Positions 23,848-33,744 of a stretch of 64,000 nt of DNA are shown here, piece after piece. A model generated the notes under the pieces. The model had not been told where the DNA came from, did not search any database, and saw only the letters and a list, made by a program, of their open reading frames with translations. Both the position numbers and the translations under genes were made by a program. This DNA is from Owenia fusiformis (lineage: Eukaryota > Annelida > Polychaeta > Sabellida > Oweniidae). How positions within the stretch are numbered: the stretch's first letter is position 1; each line of letters begins with the position of its first letter. The stretch is taken from contig CAIIXF020000005.1 in assembly GCA_903813345.2 (NCBI GenBank), positions 35,403,375 to 35,467,374 on the forward strand, given 5' to 3'.

Positions 23848-24729
23848 TTTTTAAAGGTAACACATACACTGTATTATCTGAAAAGAAACCATTGAGGCTG
23901 AATCGGCACACGGTTCTTACCACTGAATGCGTATTTACGTCACAGGGTGGGGTTTCGCCACATGATGAATTATTAAAGTAATCGAATGGTATTGAGAATT
24001 GTCGGTTTCCTTTGATTAGAAAAGTGGCAGCTAGGTTTCTGCATGTCGCGATTGAAATGAACTAGTTCATGCAATGTTTTTTCTCTTTTAATCATTTTTC
24101 GGTCTATATTTTGGTGTATATGTAGAAGCACTTCACTGTTTTATATATGCGTGTGTTTATAAATGGTATACCCTTTGAGCTTTGTATGGAATAAGACAAG
24201 TTGAATTGAACTTGAATTTGTTTTCTGTGCAAAAGTGTACGAGTTTCCAAAAGTGTAGACTTGGTTTTTCTCAACGGCCATCAACTCAATGGTAGCCGAA
24301 ATTTGGATTTTGAAGGTAATTATTAATGATATCGAATCGAAGTCGAACGTATAACAACTTCATTATAATCTGGGTTCAGATGCATGTAACATCATGTAAT
24401 TGTTTCAAAATTAATTGCAATCTATTCCAAATTTCAAGTCGATTCCAGCATCGTTCCAAACGATTCATCCAAAACGCATAATATCTTAATTTGAAAAAAT
24501 GTATCGAATACTTTTCTAAGATTCTGGGTAAATTGTACATATCCACAAGCATCTTTAAAGTTACAAAGTCATAGTCATGCTACACTAGCCTGCACCTGTA
24601 TAATGTATCAGTTACAGTTATCATTGTGAACGAAGAATTAACCGCACAGTAGCAGACCCACTCCCCCACCCCCAGCCACTACGTCTCGCTACGTTCCTAA
24701 AACTTCTTGCCAAACTGGCTAAAACTATA

Positions 24730-25040
24730 CTCCTCAAAAAAAGTTAAGGACCAGTGGTTTTCCTCATAGGTTTGTTTAACATTTGTTTAACATGGGATCT
24801 GCCATTTTCGTTAAATTTCATGAAATTCATCAATTTTGACATCAAATTTTGACCCAATGTAATGGAGATATAACATTGAAACGTTGCGGACTTTATAGGG
24901 AATAGAATCAAGATACAGATTTATTTTCTTTATTGGGATTTATTTTGTTCCACGCTTAGAAAATAGTCGTTCAAACAAATATGGGGGTTGACATGTAAAC
25001 CTATGAGGAAAACCACTGGTCCTTAACTTTTTTTGAGGAG
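24730..25040. mobile_element. Short TA-flanked element with 45-bp perfect TIRs
   Basis: It begins CTCCTCAAAAAAAGTTAAGG and ends with the exact complement. The inverted repeat is perfect for about 45 bp (through CAGTGGTTTTCCTCATAGGT). It is flanked by TA at 24728-24729 and 25041-25042. At 311 bp with identical arms it looks like a young Tc1/mariner-type MITE. Confidence 0.9.
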
Positions 25041-25157
25041 TACTATATGCGAAAGTAGTTTGAACTCATTAGGATCTTTTTTCATGCATTTGCTCTGACG
25101 GGAAGTTACTGCAGAACTTCTAGCCTGCACAACATTTTCTGGTGCCCATTCCGTTCT

Positions 25158-25232
25158 ATACCCTTTGCATTAGTTCGACCTCGCTTCTTATGGAGAGCTT
25201 CGTCTTCGGTAGTTTATTACTAGATCCTGCGC
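25158..25232. mobile_element. Diverged copy of a ~73-bp micro-element
   Basis: ACCCTTTGCATTAGTTCGAC, followed by CTTCTTATGGAGAGCTTCGT, matches the reverse complement of the 73-bp insertion at 33481-33553. It sits in a stretch that also resembles the TIR element at 29784-30370. Confidence 0.5.
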
Positions 25233-25564
25233 AATAAGACCGAGTAACAATTACGAACCTAAAACAAGATGAACGTACTAAGAACGGAATTGTCGTACTT
25301 CGATATTACTAAAGGACATGTGACGAGCCAATTTCTTCTGACGTCCATTCCGTTTTAGCAATTGGTCATCCTGTTCTCAGACAGACCCAACTGACAGAAT
25401 TACGTTCTTAGTCAGTCAATAATCCGTGCAAATGCGTTCAAAACAAAATGTAGATCTGAAGGACGTGTCAACATAATTTCTAAACGTTTGTAAAGGTTTG
25501 CATTGGTTTTTTATTAAGATCGACTCGTTTTTAGTTGGTTCGAATATTGGAAGAGCTCGTATCG

Positions 25565-25592
25565 TTAACCCTACCATCACACCAAACTAGTA
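25565..25592. mobile_element. Solo TIR end
   Basis: TTAACCCTACCATCACACCA plus AACTAGTA matches the left end of the complete TIR element at 29784-30370. No matching partner end was found nearby, so this looks like a truncated or rearranged copy. Confidence 0.5.
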
Positions 25593-26425
25593 GTAAACTA
25601 ATGTAAATTATGTACGATGTTGCCATCTATTACTAATTGTGGAGTTAATGCATAGTATTGTGATCGAAGATTTACTTTTACTTCTGGGTGTGCGCTGTTC
25701 GAATTGTCCATAATTTGTGTACATTGATTTGGCATCGCCACTGATTCTAAAATTTGAAAAGGATGAATCATCATCAACCCAAATCATCACCAAAATGTTA
25801 ATAACAATACTCAGAATGAACTTCTTGATTTAACGAAACTTGATGTATCTGACAATATTGCTCTTGACCGAGATTCACAACTTCAATTGCAGAAATCATT
25901 GAATAAACCCGTTTACTTCTTCCACTCCGTACAGTTATTCTCGCAGTTAGTTCAGTTTTTCTTAATGTTTGTATGATCAGCCCCATCATAATAAACCGTG
26001 ACATCTCATTTCTTCTCAGCCCTGAGATGTTTCAGGTGAAACAGAAAGATGCTAGGAGTATCAGATCAGAATGGATCAGCCCCAAATTCAAAAATACATA
26101 TCAACTTTATATTAGGCCTAATAAACATATCATAATGTGAAAGAACACTACCAAGTATGATATCGGTTATACGCAGGTTGATGTGCTTGATATGAAAGAT
26201 AAGATAACGATAAGATATAATACACAAGATACTTGTATATAATATAAGATAAATCTTCAACATCATAATCTTTCTGCTGCTCGCCTGTACCAAAAACTTA
26301 TAAAGTAATACAATATGATAAATTGACAATACTAGCATATATCTATAACAATATGACCGCTGCACAAAAAATGTGATTGGCATTGTTCATCGTCTCTGAG
26401 TGTGGTTGAAAATTTACATGTAGCT

Positions 26426-28594
26426 ATGGATATATGGAAGCAATTGTCGTGCGTACGTGAAGTTGAGGATTCTTATGATGACGATGACAGCGTCAAAGAT
26501 ACTTGGACCATTAACAGTTGCTGCACAGTTAAACAAAACGTAGGTGTAAACAATTGATATACAGTAAACATGTCTAATCTGAACGCCATTGGGACCGGCT
26601 AAAAGCCTTCAGATTAGGAGGTGTTCATATTTTGAGGTTTTTGCATTCGCGAGATTCCTGATCCTGAAGAAATGATCAGTAAATATTTATAGTTCTTTTG
26701 ACCACATAGCTTTATGGCATTCCAGAAATTCGTTTCAAATAAGATCTAGTCATGCTGGAAAGCCCCATTATGATTGAGACCATTCAAGAGTTTTTTCCAA
26801 AAGTATTGATATCATGACAATATTTGAGCAATTTTGTAAGAAACATCAGAAATTTTATGAAAAGTGTTCAGATTAAACAGGTGAATTTTTCAAATATGAC
26901 AGTTCACTGTTCAAATTGGGAGGTGTTCACATTTCAAGGTTTTTTAAACATGGGAGGAAAAAATGGGACCGAAAAAAGTTTTCAGATTGAGAGGTGTTGG
27001 GACCAGCCAGGTGTTCAGATATACAGGTTCTACTGTAATAGTTTGGTCATTACTCTCGAGGAATTATATAAGGTAGGATGTATAACTTTAGCAAGAGTCA
27101 GATGTCCAGAAATAATCTCTTCATATTTCATCATTTTCAGGAAAGCAACAAACTTGATAAAATTCATGAAGATCACCCCAAATCAATTGCCTCGAAATTA
27201 TATCTTACTCAGAGCATGTGTTTCTACAACTGCGCCAAGGTTGTTGCTTTCCTGAAAAAATGAAATATAAAAGGGACACCCGACTCCGTTATTAGTTACG
27301 TCAATCATGGAGGTTTTATCCTCTGGGACAATCACAACTTTTCACTCAATGGTAATTTGCAACTGTTGTTTTCTTTTTAGCGACTGTCTTTACTGTCTAC
27401 ATCAAGGCGTTCATCGTCATCCTCATCGACATCATCGGATTCAGATGGTTCCTATACGGTATGGGGAGTTGCCAAACCTATAACATCATATCCAAGGGAG
27501 GATATACATTCTCTGCTCCATGTGAGTATCCATGATGATGAAAACGATGGGAACGTAAACCTGGATGATGTGAAGCACGCTGTTCCGGTACCTATCATTG
27601 AAGTATCACCTTACGATGATGATGTTTTAGAGAATCAACGGGCAAAGAGTATGGACGATCTGGATGCCTTGGAAGTACCGATGACTGTTCAATCCCATTC
27701 AAGATATCAAGCCAGACGATCTACCGACGCACATGTACTAGACCTAAAGACGCAAAAACATTTGAAGAAGAAATTTTCCCGTGCTAACATAAATAAACCG
27801 CCTGGTAGGCAACTCCTGGCACCCTCTTTAGACGTTAAGGCAACATTAAGAAAAAGTTTCGAGAATTTGCTTGGGAAAATTGGTGAACACGTCCATTGTA
27901 AGTTGGCTTAGTATTTCCACTTTTTCTTCGTTGCTTATTCTCGATAGAAAGAAGCCCATTGTTGCTATCCTTAACATAATTGTTCATTTTTGCCATTTTA
28001 GTCGGTAGGAGTAGCAGTCGTTTAGATTGCCGAGTTCAACCAACATGGCCACCGTCGTCTGCTGAAATTGAAAACGAGGTAGAAGAACTCAAGAAATGTC
28101 TCTTTGCGAAAGATGATACGAATGCAGAACTGGTGGAACATAGAAATTGCCAATCCCTTCGCAAACCTCCTAGGTTCTTATCTAACACTTCAACGCTCGT
28201 TAACAACATTTTGCAAAGCTTTGTTCAACCTTATGTATACAATAATGACACTGTTTTGACAGAGTTACCCAGCGTTTTGGATTCTGATGATATAAAATAT
28301 GAATTCGAGGAAAATGGTGATGCAGTCATCATTAATCAAAATAACAATGCTGTTGTTTATCTCGCAAAAGACGCTCGTGATAGATTCGTTGTGGTAACAT
28401 GTACATTTTCTAATGGTCTGCTAGACTGGGTAGATGTTATTAATAAGGGGCGTGTTGCTGAACATCTTGGTCTATTAGATGTTACAGGTGTAATACCTTT
28501 AGACCCATTAGACTCTGAAAGATTCCATTTTACAGCAATAGTGTCCATCTATAGTGGGCAACCAGAGACTTATAATGACTTCTGTTCTGTCTGA
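26426..28594 (+). CDS. Unrecognised three-exon gene, predicted 407-residue protein
   Basis: Exons 26426-26539, 27381-27897 and 28002-28594 join in one open frame of 1224 bases including the stop. The first exon opens with ATG at 26426 and ends in phase 0 at a GTAGGT donor. The second follows a strong CTTTTTAG acceptor and ends in phase 1 at GTAAGT. The third ends in TGA at 28594. An AATAAA follows 39 bases later. The protein starts MDIWKQLSC, carries an acidic DSYDDDD patch near residues 16-21 and a Ser/Thr-rich tract near 40-60. It has basic segments in the middle (KKKFSRANINKP) and an E/K-rich stretch near residues 225-245. No signal peptide, membrane span or familiar domain is visible. It looks soluble and cytosolic or nuclear. 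The weak first donor makes exon 1 the least certain part. I do not recognise the family. Confidence 0.6.
26562..27035. mobile_element. TA-flanked CAGTARAACC-family element in intron 1 of the 407-aa gene
   Basis: The left end CAGTAAACATGTCTAATCTG and the right end, complement of CAGTAGAACCTGTATATCTG, are flanked by TA (26560-26561, 27036-27037). The interior word GACCACATAGCTTTATGGCA is shared, with changes, with the copy near 53477. The length of 474 bp makes it the longest copy seen of this family. No transposase frame is present. Confidence 0.8.
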
Positions 28595-28632
28595 AATCCA
28601 TACAAAAAGATGTTATAAATTAAAATTATCAA

Positions 28633-28638
28633 AATAAA
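28633..28638 (+). terminator. Polyadenylation signal AATAAA
   Basis: This AATAAA lies 39 bases after the stop codon of the 407-residue gene, a typical position for a short 3' UTR. Confidence 0.6.
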
Positions 28639-28639
28639 A

Positions 28640-29145
28640 CATATTTGTATATCATAAATGTGACAGGTATTTTGTGTTTGTTATTTAAAAGCACGATATT
28701 GAAACTGTTATTTTAATATGTTTTTCATCTTGGACATATACCATGTATACAACAATGCTAGTATATTGCAGGGAGGTCTTATTTTAACGCTTCAGCAAAA
28801 AGAGACTCCAAATGGTCTATTGAGTTGAAATTATAATATGAAAATATGTCGATTTTTTTCTCGATACCTGTATTGTGTCGTATCACTGTTAAAGCAAATG
28901 GTTTTACACACTAAAGTAAAATACCAGAATACCACTAAAAGAAAACACTACTTTGAAAACGAATGATTTATTAAATCAATGATGTTATTCCATTAATACT
29001 GTAGATCCAACATTTCTAAAATTAGGTGACATATCAATTGTTAATTACACGTGTATTAATTATACCATAATTCTAACAGTATTGTAATATTTTCACAAGA
29101 ACTGGAGCTGAAGATGATCTTCAATTATAAAAAACTTTTTATCGC
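28640..29145. other. Intergenic space between convergent genes
   Basis: AT-rich sequence with no exon or repeat that I recognise. It separates the 3' ends of the 407-residue gene and the minus-strand membrane protein gene. Confidence 0.5.
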
Positions 29146-29147
29146 TA

Positions 29148-29153
29148 TTTATT
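29148..29153 (-). terminator. Polyadenylation signal AATAAA (minus strand)
   Basis: Plus-strand TTTATT reads AATAAA on the minus strand, about 127 bases after the stop codon of the small membrane protein gene. Confidence 0.5.
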
Positions 29154-29279
29154 ATATAGAAACATGCGTAATTGATTGGTTTCAAACGTACGGCATTGAC
29201 GACCTGTATTTGAAAACTGCAGTGATGTATCGTGTATGTCAGTCTATCAAGACCATATCCAGTGTGTTTACAGGCTTCT

Positions 29280-29642
29280 TCATAATAGTATCTCCCTCCC
29301 TGTTGCCACAACACGAGTTTGGGCGCGAGTAACCCTAAACCTTCGTCTACTCATCCGTGTGATAGAAACAATGTAGCACATCATGAGGCCAATCAATAAG
29401 AAGACCAAAACGGCGACAGTGAAAACATATCCATCTTGATACAGCTCATCTTTCCAAGTTTTAATGGGTGCTTTGGTTGTTGTAAATGCTTCAAAGATTG
29501 TCATAGGCGTGTCAGCATTTGAAATTGAGCTGAAGTTTGTGGCCTCTCCAACTGCCTCTTTTGGTGTATCATTCACGACTATATCGGTATCATTGAAGAT
29601 ATCATGATGATGATATTGAATGTCGTCTGTTACGTTGTACAT
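29280..29642 (-). CDS. Small single-pass membrane protein, KCNE-like architecture (120 aa)
   Basis: The frame runs from ATG at 29642 to TGA at 29280 and encodes 120 residues. Residues 1-70 are polar, with four N-glycosylation sequons (N3 NVT, N17 NDT, N24 NDT, N36 NFS). One membrane span covers about residues 72-92 (YVFTVAVLVFLLIGLMMCYI), followed by S and then a basic tail (TRMSRRRFR). Extracellular sequons, one span and a G-L-M-x-x-Y-I-x-S-then-basic junction are the layout of KCNE (MinK) potassium-channel beta subunits, which also lack a cleaved signal peptide. This is a resemblance of pattern, not a proven homology. The frame stays open 22 codons upstream of the ATG, with hydrophobic residues, until a TGA. 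A non-coding leader exon ends at 32295 (CAACAG then GTAAGTTG) and joins an acceptor (TTTTTCAG) at 29729, giving a ~2.6-kb intron that contains two transposons. Other small integral membrane protein families are the alternative. Confidence 0.6.
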   Translation of the reverse strand: MYNVTDDIQYHHHDIFNDTDIVVNDTPKEAVGEATNFSSISNADTPMTIFEAFTTTKAPIKTWKDELYQDGYVFTVAVLVFLLIGLMMCYIVSITRMSRRRFRVTRAQTRVVATGREILL

Positions 29643-29783
29643 GATTGTTAAAGATAGAGGAACTGAGTTTAATGATGTTATAATTGAGAAAAGTACGATC
29701 ACACTCAATCAATTCCCTGCAGACGAACCTGAAAAATAACACAAGACGTATCCGTTTACATATTTATATGCATAGTTACATTA

Positions 29784-30370
29784 TAACCCTACTATCACAC
29801 CAAACTAGTTTTCACTACGTTCTCGCTAAACGGGCTTAAACTGTGCACGAACGGATTTGACGTACTAAGAACCCACTAAGAACCGTTTGGGATCTGTTTA
29901 CAAACTTCATGAAACTACTAGAACGAGTAGGTCCTCCAGCACTTCGAGCATGCTAAAAAAAATTCTGGCGATCGTCAAAACGTTGCCGAATCGGTTTCAA
30001 ACGGTGTGCGAACTGAATGAACGTAGCTACAACGTTCTACGGTCTGTTTACGAACTTCATGGACTTTCCCGGACGGGGTATGTGATTTAGAATTTTGAAT
30101 CGATTCAAAATTCGATGGCGACCATACCGTTCTGTAATCAGGTCATGATGACCTTCTAGACTAAGGGACGGTTTATACTACGTTGCACAGCGACGTGGTG
30201 CGACCTGGACGAACTGCGGATGAGATGGACGTATTGAGGACTGTTTATGAACGAAGTAGCTAATTATTTTAGACATATATCCCGACAGCAGCCAGATTGA
30301 GCCCGTTTTACGACATTTTCGTAGGACTGGCAAGAACGGGTAAGAACTAGTTTGGTGTGATAGGGGGTTA
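29784..30370. mobile_element. TIR element (TAACCCYACTATCACACC ends), 587 bp
   Basis: The left end TAACCCTACTATCACACCAA plus ACTAGTT is matched by the right end, complement of TAACCCCCTATCACACCAAA plus CTAGTT. The interior contains CGTACTAAGAAC and ACGAACTTCATG words also found near 25260. It lies in the intron of the KCNE-like gene. No transposase frame is present. Confidence 0.75.
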
Positions 30371-30822
30371 ACATAGTTTCAGTTATGAACCCTTTAACAA
30401 TCTACAGAAACAAATGTACTTTGTTTATTTTTTGTACATCTTCAAAAATGGTTAATATGAAATAAACACTCACTAACTCACTTTGAAATGTAGTCTTGAT
30501 ATAATTATATTATATAACTATAGTATATTCACATTTATATTTAGTTGCACGGGGACATACTCCATCTGGATGTCTAGTCGCTTGTCAAATTCATGGCATG
30601 TTGGAGACTATTACAATAGGAAGGTTAAGTTACACGTTTGTAGAGAACCTGCAATATTTGACTCACGGAATTAGGATTACTGTCCCGCTCTCAATTCACG
30701 TTTCCAGATACCGAGTTACAATTATTTTCCATTTACCTTTATATTCAATTGGCTAAATAAACATCACAAATGGGAGAACTCATCCAGACCACTGGCAATG
30801 AACGGACCAACACATACATGTA

Positions 30823-32182
30823 GTCCATGGTATGAAATCTCTAGGACGTCTAATAAAGGAGTTGGTAGCACACTATAGCGCAGCGATATTTGACCTTACA
30901 TAAACATACCTACATATGTCCTCTAATAATTTTTATTATAACTGTTCAATATACTTCCGGCTTCTAGGCTGAATTATGCCTGCCATTAACAGAGGTCAAA
31001 AAAGATCCAAAAAATTAAATCCCAATTTTTCACAATTTGGAGTACACAATGCAACAGAAAATAATACAAAATGATTTTAAATATATGATTTAGGTTTCTA
31101 AGCCATAAGTTCGAGGTTATTTTTCTTATCAATACCCAAAAATATGTAATCAGTGTATCGACGTTTTGTATTGTTTCTCAGGTATTAATAAGATAAATGC
31201 CACAAATGAATCACTTTTATATTGGAATGACAAATGTTTAAATTATGCTAGCTTTTCACAAAAGGGGTCTCAATAAGTTTTGAGATATGGACTTTTATTC
31301 AGCAGTGAAAATTATCAGTAAATGCGGGCCTATTGCTCTTCCTTGACTAATTGGGACTACAGCTAAAATTCTATTTCCCGTAGTTAGATATAGCTCAGTT
31401 GCTTATAAAACAACCATCAAGACTTGATCGAATTAATGAATAATTGAGAAAAATCGTTATCATTATCTTCCTAAAATTTGATTGTATCCAGCGGTAAGGT
31501 CAAAGAACAAACCAGCCATCAGAAAACTTGATGATAGCCAAACGTCGAGGAAGAATTTCAAGGCGTTCGATTGCATATGACTCTAATCGATTATTAGACA
31601 TGCCCTTGGAATATATGAACATTCCAATACCTCTATAACATTTAATTAGATATAAATCTTACCTATTTGTTATTGTAATTATGTTTTGTAAAACATGAAC
31701 AATAATTTGCTATTAGACCCATTGCGATTATATGGAAAAATTCTGGTATTAAAATGTTTTAAGTGGTAAGAAAACTAATATGTTCCCAATCATAAATTAC
31801 CTAAATATTCCACATAATTTTGTTGAATCGGCTTGGCTTATATTTGAAAAATCTGAAAAACACACTTGCATAATTACACTAATTAAACACCGACATCTAC
31901 GGTAAAATTAAATAGTATATTTTAAAATCATGATAATTTATTCTTGTTCGTATGCTTAGAATAACGGTCTGTGTCTTATAAAATGTATAAAAGTTCGAAT
32001 CAAAATATTTACGTTTTTTGACCCCTTGTGATGAAAGACGTTTTTCGACCCGAAAGCCGGAAGTTTCAGCAAATGGTATTTTAAAAGAATCGAGACACGT
32101 ACACCTTCATAAATATTGCTTCAAATGTTGCTGCGCTATAGTGTGCTACGGATCCTTCATATTCGGAAGTCATACCATGGAC
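30823..32182. mobile_element. TA-flanked TIR element, 1360 bp, in the intron of the KCNE-like gene
   Basis: The ends GTCCATGGTATGA and its complement TCATACCATGGAC are flanked by TA (30821-30822 and 32183-32184). The sub-terminal blocks GTAGCACACTATAGCGCAGC (from 30870) and its complement GCTGCGCTATAGTGTGCTAC (32130-32149) are perfect inverted repeats. The interior is AT-rich and has no transposase frame. It is probably a deletion derivative of a Tc1/mariner-type element. Confidence 0.8.
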
Positions 32183-32294
32183 TAATGTATGCGTCATTCT
32201 GTTCTGATACAATATTGGCCATCTCTATCTTACAATAAAGAGGACTGATAAAAAAGAATGCCGAAGCGTACATTATTTTTGACAATCAACTTAC

Positions 32295-32400
32295 CTGTTG
32301 AGGACTGTACCTCCAACGGAAAAGTAGCCGAGAATTGAAGATAGCTTGGTCTTTCTCAGCAAGTTGAACTTGTGTACTACTTTGCAAAATATAAACAGCC
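32295..32400 (-). other. Probable non-coding leader exon of the KCNE-like gene
   Basis: On the minus strand the sequence ends GTCCTCAACAG then GTAAGTTG, a strong donor at 32295. The upstream limit is unknown; a TATATT-like run lies near 32385-32395. There is no ATG in frame with the downstream coding exon. Confidence 0.45.
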
Positions 32401-32795
32401 CTAATTATCGTTCAACGGAACAGCTAATTTTCTCAAATTGTGAATGAACTCATTTGAAATATTATATGTAGAATGGATCAAGGGCAATGTTTCAATACAC
32501 TGTGTCAAACATTTGTTTTTTGTTTGATTGTAATGTCGTGTATTTATAGTAGTTGGAGGAAAAACCTATATCACTTTGTGGAAAAACCAGCATGTTGAAG
32601 ATAAGATCGTATAATACGATTATAAGGATGTATCAAAAATAAATTTGAATTGTCTCGCTTTTCTTTGACTCAAATGGTAAAATAAATTTTAAAAACCAAC
32701 TTTGATTAATTTGCTTTTTCAATCAGTAAAAGTTTTAAGGTAGTTCCGTACGTTCAGAAATTTTAATGGCTTCCCAATAGAGGGGTTTCCATGTA

Positions 32796-33740
32796 CACTC
32801 CCTTCCATAAGTTTGGCAACCTTAGCTACCCCATTGAACTACGTGTTAAAGCCTCTTTACGTTTGAATTTTTATTCACTTAACCTGAACTTATAATATTG
32901 ATTGAAACGTAACTTGACTTTATTTCCAATACCTTCAAATTTTCCCAATTTTTTCCTCGATTACAATAGGTCGAAAATTGATGATAAATTTGATGAACTT
33001 TTGAGAATCGTCATTCCCATGTAAACCAATGGGAAATGGTGGGTTCGGGGCAAATCAGAAATCAGGATATCTATTCAGTAACAGATTCAGCAAAAAATAT
33101 TTTTATATAGAAAATTGAATTGTCTAACTTTTTGTCCACTAAGTGTTTAGCTTACTTGATGAATACTAAAGTTACAGAGTTTCAAAGTCATTTTTGAAAA
33201 TCATTTTTCGCCTCCTGTGTTATTTCAAAGGGAGAGATTTTTTGAAAAACAATTTTGACTTTAAAGACCTATAACTTTGCTGATCCTGAAGAAAGGTATC
33301 AATATTTTGTTAAATAAAGTTAGCAAATTCAATTGCCTACCTAACTTGTATTTTTTCAAAGGACTTGAAGTGATGGATATTCTGTCATATGACTTGCGGC
33401 AAACCTACCATTTTCCATTGGTTAACATGGGAATGTCGATTCTCAAAAATTCAACAAATTTATCATCAATTTTCGACCTATTTACCCTGCGTGTAGAGTC
33501 TAGTTAAACGAAGCTCTCTTTTAAGAAGTGAAGTCAAACGAATGCAAAGGGTACGACCTATTGTAGTTGAGGAAAAAATTGAGAAAATTTGGAGGTATTG
33601 GAAATAAAGTCAAACTACGTTTCAATCAATAGTATAAGTATTTGCATCGCAGGTTAAGTAAATAAAAATTCAAAAGTAAAGAGGCTTTAACACGTAGTTC
33701 AATGGGGGAGCTAAGGTTGCCAAACTTATGGAGGGGAGTG
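32796..33740. mobile_element. TA-flanked long-TIR element, copy 2, with a nested insertion
   Basis: The ends CACTCCCTTCCATAAGTTTG and the complement of CACTCCCCTCCATAAGTTTG, flanked by TA (32794-32795, 33741-33742), identify a second copy of the element at 19394. It is longer by about 70 bases, because a 73-bp sequence with its own 7-bp duplication is inserted at 33481. Confidence 0.88.
33481..33553. mobile_element. 73-bp nested micro-element with 7-bp target duplication
   Basis: The sequence TTTACCCTGCGTG...GCAAAGGGTA is absent from the equivalent position of copy 1. It is flanked by CGACCTA on both sides (33474-33480 and 33554-33560). Its ends are loosely inverted (TTTACCCT, AGGGTA). A diverged relative is at 25158. 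Confidence 0.75.
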
Positions 33741-33744
33741 TAGC

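Noticed and set aside
25761-25976. Plus-strand open stretch of ~70 codons (LLDLTKLDVSDNIALDRDS)
   Set aside because: It reads like protein but has no ATG, no clear splice partners and overlaps open frames on the other strand; left as unproven.
29640-29708. Signal peptide upstream of the KCNE-like ATG
   Set aside because: The hydrophobic stretch is in frame but preceded by TGA and has no ATG; a spliced-in start cannot be excluded.
31360-31430. tRNA-like text (TAGCTCAGTTG)
   Set aside because: No B box and no acceptor-stem pairing; chance similarity.
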